This document shows, piece by piece, positions 36,839 through 46,780 of a DNA stretch of 64,000 nt; position 1 is the stretch's first letter, and every line of letters starts with the position of its first letter. A program made the translations under genes and the position numbers. This stretch comes from Rubellimicrobium aerolatum (lineage in GTDB: Bacteria > Pseudomonadota > Alphaproteobacteria > Rhodobacterales > Rhodobacteraceae), in contig NZ_JAGGJP010000001.1 in NCBI RefSeq assembly GCF_017872975.1, positions 372,001 to 436,000 on the forward strand. Direction: 5' to 3'. A model generated the notes under the pieces. It ran no database searches. It saw only the letters and a program-made list of their open reading frames with translations, and was not told where the DNA came from.

Positions 36839-38410
36839 TCAGGACCTCTGGAACATGGCGAGCATCCGGCGCGTGACCAGGAAGCCGCCCACGATGTTGA
36901 TGGTGGCGATCAGGATGGAGAGCGCCGCGAGAAGGACGATGAGCCAGGACCCCGAGCCCACCTGCAGCAGCGCCCCCAGGATCACGATCCCCGAGATGGC
37001 GTTCGTCACCGCCATGAGCGGCGTGTGCAGCGAATGCGACACCCCCCAGATCACCTGGAAGCCCACGAAGCAGGCCAGCGCGAAGACGATGAAGTGCGAC
37101 ATGAACGACGCGGGCGCATAGATCCCGACAAGCCCCAGCAGCACCGTGCCCGCGACCAGCAGCGCCACCTGCCGCCGCGTCTCGCCCTTGAAGGCGAGGG
37201 CCTCCTGCTCGCGCCGCTCGGCGGGCGTCAGCTCCTTGGGCTTGGGCTTGGCGACCGCCGCGGCGATGGCCTTCACCTTGGGCGGCGGCGGCGGCCAGGT
37301 GATGGCCCCGCCATGGACCACCGTCGCGCCCCGGATGACGTCGTCCTCCATGTCGTGGACGATCAGGCCATCCTTGGCCGGCGTCAGGTCCGTCAGCATG
37401 TGGCGGATGTTGGTCGAATAGAGCGTCGAGGCCTGCGCCGCCATGCGCGAGGGGAAGTCGGTGTAGCCGACGATCGTGACGCCGTTCGGGGTAACGAACT
37501 TCTCGTCCGGGACGGTCAACTCGCAGTTGCCGCCCCGCTCGGCGGCGAGGTCCACGATCACCGAGCCCGGCTTCATCGCCACGACCATGTCGCGGGTCCA
37601 GAGCACCGGCGCGGGCCGGCCGGGGATCAGCGCCGTGGTGATGACGATGTCCATTTGGGGGGCCAGCTCGCGGAACTTGGCGAGCTGCTTCTCGCGGAAC
37701 TCCGGGCTCGACGGCGCGGCGTAGCCACCTGTCGCGGCCCCGTCCTGCGTGGCCTCGAACTCCAGGAACACGAAGCTCGCGCCCATGGACTCGATCTGCT
37801 CGGCCACCTCGGGCCTCACGTCGAAGGCATGGACCACCGCGCCCAGCGAGACCGCCGTGCCGATGGCGGCGAGGCCCGCCACGCCTGCGCCGACCACGAG
37901 CACCTGCGCTGGCGGCACCTTGCCCGCCGCCGTCACCTGCCCCGTGAAGAAGCGGCCGAAGTTCGCCCCCGCCTCGATCACCGCGCGGTAGCCGGCGATG
38001 TTCGCCATCGACGACAGCGCATCCATCTTCTGCGCGCGGCTGATGCGGGGCACCATGTCCATCGCGATCACCGTCGCCCCGGTGGCGCGCGCGGCCTCCA
38101 GCAGCTCGGGGCTGGACGACGGATAGAAGAAGGAGACGAGCGTCTGCCCCTCGCGCAGCAGCGCCACCTCGTCGGGCTCGGGCGGGCGGACCTTCACCAC
38201 CACGTCCGAGGCCTGCGCCAGCGCGGCGGCGTCCGTGACGACCTCCACCCCCGCCGCGCGATACATCTCGTCCGAGAAGCCCGATGCCTCGCCAGCCCCG
38301 GCCTCGATCAGGCACACGTGCCCCAGCTTGCGGATGTCCCCCGCCGAGGCCGGGGTCATCGCCACCCGCGCCTCGCCCCCCGCGGTCTCCCGCAACGCGC
38401 CGATCCTCAT
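36839..38410 (-). CDS. pntA: NAD(P) transhydrogenase subunit alpha (single-chain form)
   Basis: PntA (523 residues) binds NAD(H) through domain I (about 1-380) and contributes four membrane helices at the C terminus (about 420-520). Motifs include [21 protein letters not shown] (N terminus, family pattern), the Rossmann loop [17 protein letters not shown] (about 170-186) and [19 protein letters not shown] (about 331-349). Alpha-1 and alpha-2 are fused into one chain here, unlike the split pntAA/pntAB of Rhodospirillum. The ATG at 38410 follows GGGGAGGGGACAG. It forms a two-gene operon with pntB. Confidence 0.95.
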   Translation of the reverse strand: MRIGALRETAGGEARVAMTPASAGDIRKLGHVCLIEAGAGEASGFSDEMYRAAGVEVVTDAAALAQASDVVVKVRPPEPDEVALLREGQTLVSFFYPSSSPELLEAARATGATVIAMDMVPRISRAQKMDALSSMANIAGYRAVIEAGANFGRFFTGQVTAAGKVPPAQVLVVGAGVAGLAAIGTAVSLGAVVHAFDVRPEVAEQIESMGASFVFLEFEATQDGAATGGYAAPSSPEFREKQLAKFRELAPQMDIVITTALIPGRPAPVLWTRDMVVAMKPGSVIVDLAAERGGNCELTVPDEKFVTPNGVTIVGYTDFPSRMAAQASTLYSTNIRHMLTDLTPAKDGLIVHDMEDDVIRGATVVHGGAITWPPPPPKVKAIAAAVAKPKPKELTPAERREQEALAFKGETRRQVALLVAGTVLLGLVGIYAPASFMSHFIVFALACFVGFQVIWGVSHSLHTPLMAVTNAISGIVILGALLQVGSGSWLIVLLAALSILIATINIVGGFLVTRRMLAMFQRS

Positions 38411-38498
38411 GGGCTGTCCCCTCCCCGTTTTGCGGCTGCGGCAACGCATAGCGCAGGGGAAGGCGACTTCACAAGCGCGGGAGGAGGCGACCTTCGGA

Positions 38499-38948
38499 TC
38501 AGAGCCAGCGCCGCGTCGCCTCGCGGTAACGAGCGAAGGCCTGCGGGAAGCGGCGGGCGAGCGCCTCCTCCTCGGGCCGGATGAAGCGCCGCTCGATCAC
38601 CCAGGCGTAGAGCGGCACGAGGGCCAGCGCCGGCGCGGAGCCCAGGCGCAGCACCCAGCCCAGCAGAAGCATCACGAAGCCCAGGTAGATCGGGTTCCGA
38701 GACCGGCCGAAGACGCCATTGGTGACGAGGTGCGCCGCCTCGCGCCGGGGCAGGACGGCGGTGCGCGCCTGCCGCATCTGCACCACGGCCACCGCGACGA
38801 GGAGCGCCCCGCCGCCGATCAGCAGCCCCGCCGCGAGGTCCACGGCCGCCCCTTCCAGCCGCAGGGACCAGGGGTCCAGACGGGACAGGACGAGGACCGC
38901 GAGAGCGAACAGGAGGAGCCAGACGGGCGGCAGGTCGAGGCGGCGCAT
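38499..38948 (-). CDS. Isoprenylcysteine/phospholipid methyltransferase-like membrane protein
   Basis: The 149-residue membrane protein has about four helices and the ICMT/PEMT C-terminal signature: GVFGRSRNPIYLGFVMLLLGW (about 75-95; Arg-Asn-Pro-x-Tyr) and EEEALARRFPQAFARYREATRRW (about 124-146; Glu-Glu SAM and Tyr residues). Bacterial relatives methylate small lipids or quinols, so isoprenylcysteine is not implied. The ATG at 38948 gives the family start; the frame extends upstream with unlike sequence. It is divergent from kynureninase and lies 88 bases upstream of pntA, separated by a gap without a clear terminator. Confidence 0.8.
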   Translation of the reverse strand: MRRLDLPPVWLLLFALAVLVLSRLDPWSLRLEGAAVDLAAGLLIGGGALLVAVAVVQMRQARTAVLPRREAAHLVTNGVFGRSRNPIYLGFVMLLLGWVLRLGSAPALALVPLYAWVIERRFIRPEEEALARRFPQAFARYREATRRWL

Positions 38949-39039
38949 GAGGGCAGGTTGCCCCGCCGTTGGGTCGTCTGTCCATCCCTCGCCCCCGCCA
39001 CGCGGCCCGGCTAGGATCGCACCCGAAGGAGACCGCGCC

Positions 39040-40233
39040 ATGACCGACTTCAATGCCACCCGCGCCCTGTTCGACCTGCCGCCGGGGCTCGTCTATCTCG
39101 ACGGCAACTCGCTGGGCCCGCTCCCCAAGGCCGCGCCCGCGCGGATGGAGCGGGCGATGCGCGACGAATGGGGCGGGATGCTGATCGGCGGCTGGAACAG
39201 GGCCGGCTGGATGGCGCAGCCGCGCAGCCAAGGCGACCGCATCGGCCGGCTGATCGGGGCCGTGCCGGGGCACACCGTCGTCGGCGACACCCTGTCGATC
39301 AAGGTCTTCCAGGCGCTCTCGGCGGCGGTGGCGCTGCGGCCCAATCGCCGGGTGATCCTGTCCGACAGCGGCAACTTCCCGTCCGACCTCTACATGGCCG
39401 AGGGGCTGATCCGCATGTTGGGCGGCTCCCATGAGCTGCGGCTGGCCGACCCCGAGGCGCTGGAGGAGGCGATCACCGAGGAGGTGGCCGTCCTTCTCGT
39501 GACCGAGGTGGACTACCGCACCGGCCGGCGGCACGACATGGCGCGGCTGACCGCCAAGGCCCACGCCCTCGGCGCGCTGGCGATCTGGGACCTCGCCCAT
39601 TCAGCGGGGGCGTTGCCGGTGGACGTGGCGGGCGGCGGGGCCGACTTCGCCGTGGGCTGCACCTACAAGTATCTCAATGGCGGCCCCGGCGCGCCGGCCT
39701 TCATCTATGTGGCCCCGCGCCACGCCGAGGGGGCCCCGCCCGCGCTGTCGGGCTGGCTCGGCCACCGCGCGCCCTTCGACTTCGAGCTGTCCTACCGCCC
39801 CGGCGAGGGGATAGACCGGATGCGCGTCGGAACGCCGCCCGTGCTCGCCATGGCGGCGCTCGACGCCGCGCTCGACATCTGGGACGGCGTGGACATGGCG
39901 GCGCTGCGGCAGGAGTCGCTGCGGCTGACCGACCGCTTCATCGCCGGAGTGGAGGCCGCCTGCCCCGACCTGACCCTCGCCACCCCGCGCGAGCACGACC
40001 GGCGCGGCAGCCAGGTGAGCTTCCGCCACCCGGAGGGCTACGCCATCATGCAGGCGCTCATCGCGCGGGGCGTGGTGGGCGACTTCCGCGCGCCCGACAT
40101 CCTGCGATTCGGCTTCACGCCGCTCTACATCGGCGGGACGGAAGTGAACCGCGCGGTGGAGGTCATCGCCGAGGTGATGGAGCGGCGGCTCTGGGACCGG
40201 GCCGAGCATCGCCGGCGCGCGGCGGTGACGTGA
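39040..40233 (+). CDS. kynU: Kynureninase
   Basis: Kynureninase cleaves kynurenine or 3-hydroxykynurenine to anthranilate or its hydroxyl derivative plus alanine, in tryptophan degradation or NAD synthesis. The 397-residue fold-type I PLP enzyme has the N-terminal VYLDGNSLGPLP, the phosphate loop region with SDSGNFPSDLYM (about 108-119), WDLAHSAGALPVDV (about 183-196; PLP-stacking Asp) and the PLP lysine Lys210 in GCTYKYLNGGPGAP. The ATG at 39040 has AAGGAG nine bases upstream. No kynA or kynB is present nearby, so the other steps must lie elsewhere. Confidence 0.93.
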   Translation: MTDFNATRALFDLPPGLVYLDGNSLGPLPKAAPARMERAMRDEWGGMLIGGWNRAGWMAQPRSQGDRIGRLIGAVPGHTVVGDTLSIKVFQALSAAVALRPNRRVILSDSGNFPSDLYMAEGLIRMLGGSHELRLADPEALEEAITEEVAVLLVTEVDYRTGRRHDMARLTAKAHALGALAIWDLAHSAGALPVDVAGGGADFAVGCTYKYLNGGPGAPAFIYVAPRHAEGAPPALSGWLGHRAPFDFELSYRPGEGIDRMRVGTPPVLAMAALDAALDIWDGVDMAALRQESLRLTDRFIAGVEAACPDLTLATPREHDRRGSQVSFRHPEGYAIMQALIARGVVGDFRAPDILRFGFTPLYIGGTEVNRAVEVIAEVMERRLWDRAEHRRRAAVT

Positions 40234-40236
40234 GGA

Positions 40237-40300
40237 TGGCAGGCTGAAGCACGCCCTCCGGGTTGCGTGCAGCCAGCGGAGGGAGGGGTTTCACCCCACC
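40237..40300 (-). repeat. Dispersed repeat, family 2, copy B
   Basis: Read on the minus strand it begins GGTGGGG-TGAAA-CCCC and runs through GGCTGC to GGGCGTGCTTCAGCCTGCCA, aligning with copy A at 25872-25926 apart from a ten-base insertion. It lies just past the kynU stop. Confidence 0.7.
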
Positions 40301-40332
40301 AGGCGACCGGGCCGCCCCTGACCCGGAGACGT

Positions 40333-40354
40333 GGTGGGGTGGAGGCCCAACCTA
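40333..40354 (+). repeat. Partial family 2 repeat, inverted to copy B
   Basis: GGTGGGGTGGAGGCCCAACC resembles the hairpin end of family 2 and faces copy B across 32 bases. It overlaps the stop codon of the lyxose isomerase gene. Confidence 0.45.
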
Positions 40355-41038
40355 GGACAGCCACCCCCGGTAGTCGCTCACCAGAAGCCGCAGCGGGGCC
40401 TCGTCCTCCTCGACCTCCGCGAAGCGGCCGATCGGCTCCCGGAACACGTTGTCCGTCTCGTCGTCGTTGACGGTGGAAACCTCGCCGATCAGCACCGTCC
40501 CGCCCTCGCCCCAGAAGGCGTGCCAGTCGCCGGGCAGCAGCGTCACGCTTTCGCCCGGCTCCAGCCGCAGCCGGTCGCCCGGACCGTAGGGGCGCGGCAC
40601 CCCGTCGCAGAACACCGTCCCGCCGTGGTTCTCGGAGAACCGCCCCTCCTCGTCCGAGCCGAAGAGCTCCACCACCAGCGTCGCGCCGCCGCGGTTGATG
40701 ATGTCTTCGGCCTTGATGACATGGGTGTGGTGGGGCGAGAGCTGGCCCTCGTGCGAGATCAGCAGCTTCTCGGCGTAGCACATCCCCCGGCCCTTCTGGA
40801 GATCCGCCAGCCGCCCGTTCCGCAGCGTGAACAGGAACAGCCCCATCTCGTCGTAGCGGCCCGCGCCATAGTCGGTGATGTCCCAGCCGCAGCGGGCGTC
40901 GATGACCGCCCGCGCCTCGTCCTTGCGCCCGACGAACTCCTCGGGCGTCCAGTTCGCGAAAGGCGGCAGCACGAAGCCGTGGGAGCGGATGAAGCCCTCC
41001 GATTCGCGGATGATGTCGTTGACGCGGCTGCGCTTCAT
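40352..41038 (-). CDS. D-lyxose (D-lyxose/D-mannose) ketol-isomerase
   Basis: The 228-residue cupin isomerase interconverts D-lyxose and D-xylulose, and often D-mannose and D-fructose. It has the family N terminus MKRSRVNDIIRESEGFIRSHGF, the metal site in SPHHTHVIKAED (His104, His106 and Glu111 probable ligands), the distal His in PGDWHAFWGEGG (about 171) and GEVSTVNDDETDNVF near the end. It is cytosolic and manganese-dependent by family knowledge. No sugar kinase or transporter is adjacent. It lies 27 bases downstream of the broken MATE gene on the same strand. Confidence 0.92.
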   Translation of the reverse strand: MKRSRVNDIIRESEGFIRSHGFVLPPFANWTPEEFVGRKDEARAVIDARCGWDITDYGAGRYDEMGLFLFTLRNGRLADLQKGRGMCYAEKLLISHEGQLSPHHTHVIKAEDIINRGGATLVVELFGSDEEGRFSENHGGTVFCDGVPRPYGPGDRLRLEPGESVTLLPGDWHAFWGEGGTVLIGEVSTVNDDETDNVFREPIGRFAEVEEDEAPLRLLVSDYRGWLS

Positions 41039-41065
41039 GGTCCGTCCCCCCTGGTTCGGGCGCGA

Positions 41066-42424
41066 CTATACCGCCGGCGCGGCCCCCCTCAACCCCGCGC
41101 GCCCCAGGAAGCGGAGCGACAGGAGGACGGCCGAGCCCACCAGCGCCACGGCGTAGCCCATCCAGACCCCGGGCGCCCCCTGCTCCAGCCCGCGCGCGAG
41201 CACCCAGCCAAGCGGCAGGCCGACCGTCCAGTAGGCGACCATCGACACGGTGGCCGGAAAAGCGGTGTCCGACAGCCCGCGCAGCGCCCCCAGCATGACC
41301 GACTGCACCGCGTCGGCGACCTGCATCGGCGCGAATACGGCGAAGATGGCGGCGGCGGCCAGGATCACCGCCGGGTCGCCGGTGATGGCCGCCGCGATGG
41401 CGCGGCCGCCCCACCACATGATCGCGCCCATCCCCGCCATCGCCACCACGACAAGGCCCAGCGCCGCCAGCGCCACCGCCCGCATCGCGTCGGGGCGGCC
41501 CGCCCCCTGTTCCTGCGCGACGCGGATCGCCACCGCGCCCGAGAAGGCCATGGGCAGCACATAGACCACTCCGCCCACCGACAGCGCCACCTGGTTCCCC
41601 GCCAGCGCCACCGTCCCGAAGGTGCCGATCATCAGCGTCGCCACCGCCATCGCCCCGGTCTCGGCGACGTTGAGCAGGCCCAGCGGCGCCCCCTCCCGCG
41701 CGCAGGCGGCGATCTCGCCGGCCACGAGGCGGCGGCGCAGGCGCAGGCGGCGCATCGCCCTGGCGCGGGTCCAGTAGGCCCAGGCCGCCGCGCAGGCCAG
41801 CGCCTCGGCCAGCAGCGTCGCGATCCCGGCGCCGGCGAGGCCCAGCGCCGGCAGCGGCCCTGGGCCGTGGATCAGCAAGGCGTTCAGCGGCACCTTGGCC
41901 CCCAGCGACACCGCCGCGACGGCGACGCCCAGCCAGGGCCGGCCCACCGCCTCGAAGGTGCAGCGGAACACCAGCGCGATCCCCAACGGCACCATGGCGA
42001 GCGACATCGCCGCCCAGTAGAGCGGAGTCGCCGCGATCACCTCGGCCGGCTGCCCGATCCCCGGCAGCGCCAGTCAGAAGAGTCCCATCGCCCCGGCGCC
42101 CGCCCCGCCCACCAGCGCCCCGAGCGCGAGACCGTTCCGCAGGATCTCGCAGATGCGGCGGCCCCGGCGCGCGCCCCGCGCCTGCCCCACGCGCACCGCC
42201 ACCGCCGACAGCGTGCCATAGAGCGCCGAGGTCACGATCAGCCCCGCCGCCGCCGCGAGGCCCGCCGCCGCCAGCGGCACCGCGCCCAAGGGGCCCAGCA
42301 TCACCGAATCGACCACGCCGTGCAGGGTCGAGGCGGCCAAGCCGATCATGATCGGCACCGCCAGGGCAAGGATGCCCGGCACCTCAGGGATGACCCGACC
42401 GCCCAACTCGGAACCCCGTCGCAT
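41066..42424 (-). pseudogene. MATE-family efflux transporter with an in-frame TGA
   Basis: One continuous frame of 452 codons encodes a full-length MATE exporter of about twelve membrane helices, except for a TGA at 42074-42076 after GAMGLF. The text resumes in the same frame with LALPGIGQPAEVIAATPLYW, so a Trp codon (TGG) to TGA change would explain the break. The N-terminal half has IMIGLAASTLHGVVDSVMLGPLGAVPLAA and the C-terminal half VVYVLPMAFSGAVAIRVAQEQGAGRPDA, both typical of the family. The remainder is undamaged, which points to a recent lesion, a sequencing error or read-through. The ATG at 42424 is the likely start. Confidence 0.8.
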
Positions 42425-42497
42425 CGGCAACGGGTCCAGCCTACCACGGATCGCGCCGCGCTCCTAACGTTGCGTCAACCGACAATTGTGGCCCCGT

Positions 42498-43271
42498 TCA
42501 GGCCCGGCGCAGCGCCCGCAGGTCCCGCGCCGCCCAGGCATGGACCGCCGCGCCGAAGGCCTGGAACAGCGGCCGCGAGACAGGGTCGTTGGCGGCGTTC
42601 CATTCCGGGTGCCACTGCACCGACAGCGTGAAGCCCGCCGCGCCGCGCACGTGGATCGCCTCGGGCGTGCCGTCGGGCGCGATCCCGTCCACGACGATGC
42701 GCGGCCCCGGCCGCTTGATCCCCTGGCCGTGGAGCGTGTTGGTCATCACCTCGCGCGTCCCCATCAGCCGGTGGAACGGCCCGCCCTCGGTGAAGGTCAC
42801 CTTGTGGCGGAGCGCGAACTTCTCCTCCAGCGTCCCGTCGGGCGGCATCCGGTGGTTGTCGCGCCCCGGCAGGTCGCGGATCTCGGGGTGGAGCGTGCCA
42901 CCCATCGCCACGTTCACCTCCTGGAAGCCCCGGCAGACGCCCAGGAAGGGCTGCCCCCGCTCCACGCAGGCGCGGATCAGCGGCAGCGTCACCGCATCGC
43001 GCGAGCGGTCGAAGCTCCCGTGCGCGGGGGTCTCCTCCTCGCCGTATTCCTCCGGGTGGACGTTGGGCCGCCCCCCGGTCAGCAGGAAGCCGTCGCAGGC
43101 CTCCAGCAGCTCCTCGACCCCCACCAGCGACGGGTCCGAGGGGATCAGCAGCGGCAGGCAGTCGGCCACATGGGCCACGGCCACCGAGTTGATCGCCGCG
43201 CCCGCATGGGCCGGATACTGATCGTTGAGGAGATGGCTGTTCGAGATGATGCCGACGACGGGGCGGGCCAT
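42498..43271 (-). CDS. Class I glutamine amidotransferase-like hydrolase (peptidase C26, PuuD-like)
   Basis: The 257-residue protein resembles gamma-glutamyl-GABA hydrolase PuuD, which acts in putrescine degradation. The nucleophile elbow FLGVCRGFQEVNV has Cys113, and the catalytic His lies in SVQWHPEW (about 222) with the Glu two residues later. Other marks are FLLTGGRPNVHPEEY (about 62-76) and GGTLHPEIRDLPG. The substrate may be any gamma-glutamyl amide, and no other puu genes are adjacent. The odc gene lies 8 kb away, too far to claim a functional link. The start ATG at 43271 has GGAGGACCTCCCGCC upstream. Confidence 0.83.
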   Translation of the reverse strand: MARPVVGIISNSHLLNDQYPAHAGAAINSVAVAHVADCLPLLIPSDPSLVGVEELLEACDGFLLTGGRPNVHPEEYGEEETPAHGSFDRSRDAVTLPLIRACVERGQPFLGVCRGFQEVNVAMGGTLHPEIRDLPGRDNHRMPPDGTLEEKFALRHKVTFTEGGPFHRLMGTREVMTNTLHGQGIKRPGPRIVVDGIAPDGTPEAIHVRGAAGFTLSVQWHPEWNAANDPVSRPLFQAFGAAVHAWAARDLRALRRA

Positions 43272-43567
43272 GGCGGGAGGTCCTCCGGGGGTCCTTGGGC
43301 CTAGTTAAGGGCTGCGCCCGGTTAAGGAAAGGTTACCGAACGCACCGAAGCTGTGCCGGATGGCCGCTGACCGCCCCCTATGCCCTCCCGATGGACGGGC
43401 CGCCCATGCGGCGGGCAGCCGGCGCAGGCGGCCCCTTGTCCGAAAGGCCACGCCCCGGGCCGCAGCGCGCCGTCGTCCGATTGACCCGGACCCCCGCCGT
43501 CCCCATGCTCGGTCCGCGCCACCGCCCTGCCGTGCCGCGCGAACAACGAACGGGAGGCCCGACGCCC

Positions 43568-44119
43568 TTGCTGATCTCCGACGACTACAGGACCGAGAAC
43601 CTTCGGCTCCACGCCAAGCACGTCTCCTACGGCGCCCACGGGAGCCGCTGGGCCCCGCGCGTGCGCGCCCTCTATGAGCGGGCGGGCTGCCGCGACGCGC
43701 TCGACTACGGCTGCGGCAAGGGCACGCTCGCCCAGGCGCTCCCCGACCTGCCCTTCGCCGAATACGACCCGGCGATTCCCGGCAAGGACCGTCTGCCCGA
43801 ACCCGCCGACCTCGTGACCTGCACCGACGTGCTCGAGCACATCGAGCCCGATAACCTCGATTCGGTGCTCGGACACCTGGCGTCGCTGGCGCGCAAGGCC
43901 GCCTTCTTCAACATCTCGACGCGGCTGGCGGCCAAGGTGCTGGACAGCGGCCGCAACGCCCACCTGATCGTCAAGGATTCGGACTGGTGGCGGGCGCGGA
44001 TCGAGCCGCTCTTCGACATCGAGGAATGGGAGATCGGCACGGACGAGGTGAACTGCGAGTTGCGGCCCAAGGACAGCGCCGCCTGGACCGGCGAGCCCTC
44101 CGGCACGGCGGGCGCCTAG
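43568..44119 (+). CDS. SAM-dependent methyltransferase-like protein
   Basis: The 183-residue protein has the class I methyltransferase motif [16 protein letters not shown] (about 38-52), an acidic motif [11 protein letters not shown] and the post-motif [17 protein letters not shown] (about 93-109). The N terminus [17 protein letters not shown] is characteristic of alphaproteobacterial phage-like or hypothetical methyltransferases. The TTG start at 43568 is chosen because AACGGGAGG lies upstream; the frame is open further up with unlike sequence. Its stop overlaps that of glcB through a shared CTAG. The substrate is unknown. Confidence 0.75.
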   Translation: MLISDDYRTENLRLHAKHVSYGAHGSRWAPRVRALYERAGCRDALDYGCGKGTLAQALPDLPFAEYDPAIPGKDRLPEPADLVTCTDVLEHIEPDNLDSVLGHLASLARKAAFFNISTRLAAKVLDSGRNAHLIVKDSDWWRARIEPLFDIEEWEIGTDEVNCELRPKDSAAWTGEPSGTAGA

Positions 44120-46296
44120 CCCGCCGCCACCGCCTTCCGCTCCGCCCGACGCCGGTGCAGCACCGGCTCGGTGTAGCCCGAAGGCTGGATGCGGCCCTTG
44201 AAGATCAGGTCGCAGGCCGCCTGGAACGCCACCGAATCGAAGTTCGGCGCCATCGGCCGATACAGCGGGTCGCCGGCGTTCTGGCGGTCCACCACCTCGG
44301 CCATGCGGCGCAGCGCGGCATGGACGCGCGGCTCGTCCACCACGCCGTGATGCAGCCAGTTGGCAAGCGCCTGGCTGGAGATGCGGCAGGTCGCGCGATC
44401 CTCCATCAGCCCCACGTCGTGGATGTCGGGCACCTTGGAGCAGCCGATTCCCTGGTCCACCCAGCGCACGACATAGCCCAGGATGCCCTGGACGTTGTTC
44501 TCGACCTCGGCCGTCACCTCGGCGTCCGACAGGTTGCGCCCCGCCAGCACGGGAATCGTCAGCAGCTCGCGCAGCGTGCCCCGCGCGCCGCCCGCCGCGA
44601 TCTCCTCCTGCCGGGCGGCCACGTCGATCGCGTGGTAATGCGTCGCGTGCAGCGTCGCGGCGGTGGGCGACGGCACCCAGGCGCAGTTCGCCCCCGCTTT
44701 GGGATGCGCCACCTTCTCGCGCAGCATCGCGCCCATGAGGTCGGGCATCGCCCACATCCCCTTGCCGATCTGCGCCCGGCCCCGCAGCCCGCAGGCCAGC
44801 CCGATGTCGACGTTCCGCTCCTCGTAGGACCGGATCCAGGCCTGGGCCTTCATGTCGCCCTTGGGCACCATCGGCCCGGCCTCCATCGAGGTGTGGATCT
44901 CGTCCCCCGTGCGGTCGAGGAAGCCCGTGTTGATGAAGGCCACCCGCTCCCGCGCGACGCGGATGCACTCGCGCAGGTTGACGCTCGTCCGCCGCTCCTC
45001 GTCCATGATGCCGAGCTTGACGGTCAGGCGCGGCAGGCCCAGCGCCGCCTCCACCCGGTCGAAGATCTCGCAGGCGAAGGCCACTTCCTCCGGCCCGTGC
45101 ATCTTCGGCTTCACGACATAGACCGAAGCAGTGACGGTGTTGCGCGGCCCCCCCTCGGCCTTCAGGTCGTGCATCGCGCAGAGCACCGTCACCATGGCGT
45201 CCATAAGCCCCTCGCCCGCCTCGTGCCCCTCGCGGTCGAGGATGGCGGGCGTGGTCATCAGGTGGCCGACGTTCCGCACCAGCAGCAGCGAGCGCCCCTT
45301 GACCCGCAGGGGCCGCCCGTCCGCGCCGCTGTAATCGACATCCGGGTTCATGCGGCGCGTGATCGTCCGCCCGCCCTTCTCGAAGGTTTCCTCCAGGTCG
45401 CCGCGCATCAGGCCCAGCCAGTTGCCGTAGGCCAGCACCTTGTCGGCGGCGTCCACGCAGGCGACCGAATCCTCGCAATCCATGATGGTGGACAGCGCCG
45501 CTTCCAGCCAGACATCCGACAGCCCCGCCGGGTCGTCGCGGCCGATGGGCGTGGTCCGGTCCACCAGCAGCTCGATCAGCAGCCCATGGACGCGCAGGAG
45601 CACCTGCCACTCCGCGAGGTCGCCGCCCTTCCAGCCCGCGAACTGCCCCGGATCGGCCAGCGCCACGCGCCGGGCCTCGCCGCCGTCGCCCGCGACCTCC
45701 AGCGCCAGCGCGCCCTCCTCCACGGCGATCCGCCGCACGTCGCGCCAGGAGGCCCCGGCCAGCGGGGCCACGCGGTCGAGGTGGTCCTTGGCCCAGGCCA
45801 CCACCTGCGCCCCCCGCGACGGATCGTAGGGCCCGCGCGGCGGCAGCGCCCCCAGCGCGTCCGTCCCATACAGCGCGTCATACAGCGACCCCCACCGCGC
45901 GTTCGCGGCGTTGAGGGCAAAGCGCGCGTTCGTCACAGGCACCACGAGTTGCGGCCCGGCGATCCGGGCGATCTCCGGGTCGGTCTCCGGCGTCTCGATG
46001 GCGAAGTCCGGCCCCTCGGGGACCAGATAGCCGATCTCGCGCAGGAAGGTCTCGTAGTCCTCGGGGTCGTGCTCGGCCCCGCCTTGCGCGATGTGCCAGT
46101 CGTCGATCTGGCTCTGGAGCTGCTCGCGCCGCGCCAGCAGCGCGCGGTTGCGAGGCCCGAGGTCGTGGATCAGGCCCGACAGCCCGTCCCAGAAGGCCGC
46201 CACCTCCACGCCCGTGCCGGGCAGGGCGCGCTCCTCCACGAAGCGGGCCAGCGCCTCGTCCACGCCCAATCCGGACCGTTCGACACGCTGTCCCAT
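44116..46296 (-). CDS. glcB: Malate synthase G
   Basis: Malate synthase G condenses glyoxylate with acetyl-CoA to malate in glyoxylate metabolism. The 726-residue monomeric enzyme matches isoform G in length and domains: an N-terminal helical clasp, an inserted alpha/beta domain (about 130-270), the TIM barrel with [31 protein letters not shown] (acidic metal and acid residues), the [17 protein letters not shown] segment, [13 protein letters not shown] with the catalytic Arg, and the C-terminal plug with the Asp in [17 protein letters not shown] chose the ATG at 46296; another lies at 46329. No isocitrate lyase is adjacent. Confidence 0.95.
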   Translation of the reverse strand: MGQRVERSGLGVDEALARFVEERALPGTGVEVAAFWDGLSGLIHDLGPRNRALLARREQLQSQIDDWHIAQGGAEHDPEDYETFLREIGYLVPEGPDFAIETPETDPEIARIAGPQLVVPVTNARFALNAANARWGSLYDALYGTDALGALPPRGPYDPSRGAQVVAWAKDHLDRVAPLAGASWRDVRRIAVEEGALALEVAGDGGEARRVALADPGQFAGWKGGDLAEWQVLLRVHGLLIELLVDRTTPIGRDDPAGLSDVWLEAALSTIMDCEDSVACVDAADKVLAYGNWLGLMRGDLEETFEKGGRTITRRMNPDVDYSGADGRPLRVKGRSLLLVRNVGHLMTTPAILDREGHEAGEGLMDAMVTVLCAMHDLKAEGGPRNTVTASVYVVKPKMHGPEEVAFACEIFDRVEAALGLPRLTVKLGIMDEERRTSVNLRECIRVARERVAFINTGFLDRTGDEIHTSMEAGPMVPKGDMKAQAWIRSYEERNVDIGLACGLRGRAQIGKGMWAMPDLMGAMLREKVAHPKAGANCAWVPSPTAATLHATHYHAIDVAARQEEIAAGGARGTLRELLTIPVLAGRNLSDAEVTAEVENNVQGILGYVVRWVDQGIGCSKVPDIHDVGLMEDRATCRISSQALANWLHHGVVDEPRVHAALRRMAEVVDRQNAGDPLYRPMAPNFDSVAFQAACDLIFKGRIQPSGYTEPVLHRRRAERKAVAAG

Positions 46297-46398
46297 CCCC
46301 CTGCCCCCGTCTAAGCTGTTTTCCGCCACAGCCGTAGATCAGGTTCGGCGCGCAGGCAACATCAGCCCAATTGGTTAACCGACCCCCTCCGATTTGGC

Positions 46399-46440
46399 TT
46401 GACCCCACCCAGCAGCGGCAATACTTAGTAATATGACTAA
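46399..46440 (+). promoter_or_regulatory. Promoter and probable operator of the arsR-type gene
   Basis: TTGACC (46399-46404) and ATACTT (46421-46426) form a -35/-10 pair with a 16-base spacer, which puts the transcription start close to the ATG at 46433 (leaderless mRNA). An inverted repeat TTAGT-AATATG-ACTAA (46425-46440) covers the -10 edge and the start codon. It is a plausible operator for autorepression by the HTH protein. Confidence 0.55.
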
Positions 46441-46780
46441 CAATCAGGGGCTCGACGTCGTCTTCCAGACCCTCGCCGATCCGACCCGCCGCGCGATCCT
46501 CGCCCGCCTCGCGCGCGGGCCTGCGACGGTGACCGACCTCGCCGCGCCCTCCGGGCTGGCGCTGCCCACCGTGCTCCAGCACCTCCGCAAGCTGGAGGAG
46601 GCGGGCCTGATCGAGACGACCAAACAGGGCCGCACGCGGACCTGCGCGCTTCGGGCGGGCGCCCTCGCCCCGGCGCGAAGCTGGATGGAGGAGCAACGCC
46701 TCCTCTGGGAGGGCCGGCACGACCGGCTCGACGACTATCTCGCCAGCCTCACCGACACGCCCAAGGAGTCCCCCTCATGA
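46433..46780 (+). CDS. ArsR-family winged-helix transcriptional regulator
   Basis: The 115-residue protein has the ArsR fold with LADPTRRAILARLARGPATVTDLAAPSGLALPTVLQHLRKLEEAGLIETTKQGRTR (key blocks at about 14-70) and a C-terminal dimer helix with WEGRHDRLDDYL. It lacks Cys metal sites. Regulators of this subgroup are encoded with SRPBCC proteins, as here: the next gene overlaps its stop by four bases (ATGA). The candidate operator lies on its own start codon, suggesting autoregulation. Confidence 0.85.
   Translation: MTNNQGLDVVFQTLADPTRRAILARLARGPATVTDLAAPSGLALPTVLQHLRKLEEAGLIETTKQGRTRTCALRAGALAPARSWMEEQRLLWEGRHDRLDDYLASLTDTPKESPS

Noticed and set aside
38719-39039. Extended N terminus of kynureninase upstream of 39040
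   Set aside because: The upstream in-frame text is Arg/Ser-rich and antisense to the methyltransferase-like gene; the ATG at 39040 has AAGGAG and gives the family start.
46365-46380. GGTTAACC palindrome between glcB and the arsR-type gene as a CtrA or other operator
   Set aside because: Only a single palindrome without the TTAA-N7-TTAA spacing; similar GTTAAC words occur elsewhere in the window by chance.
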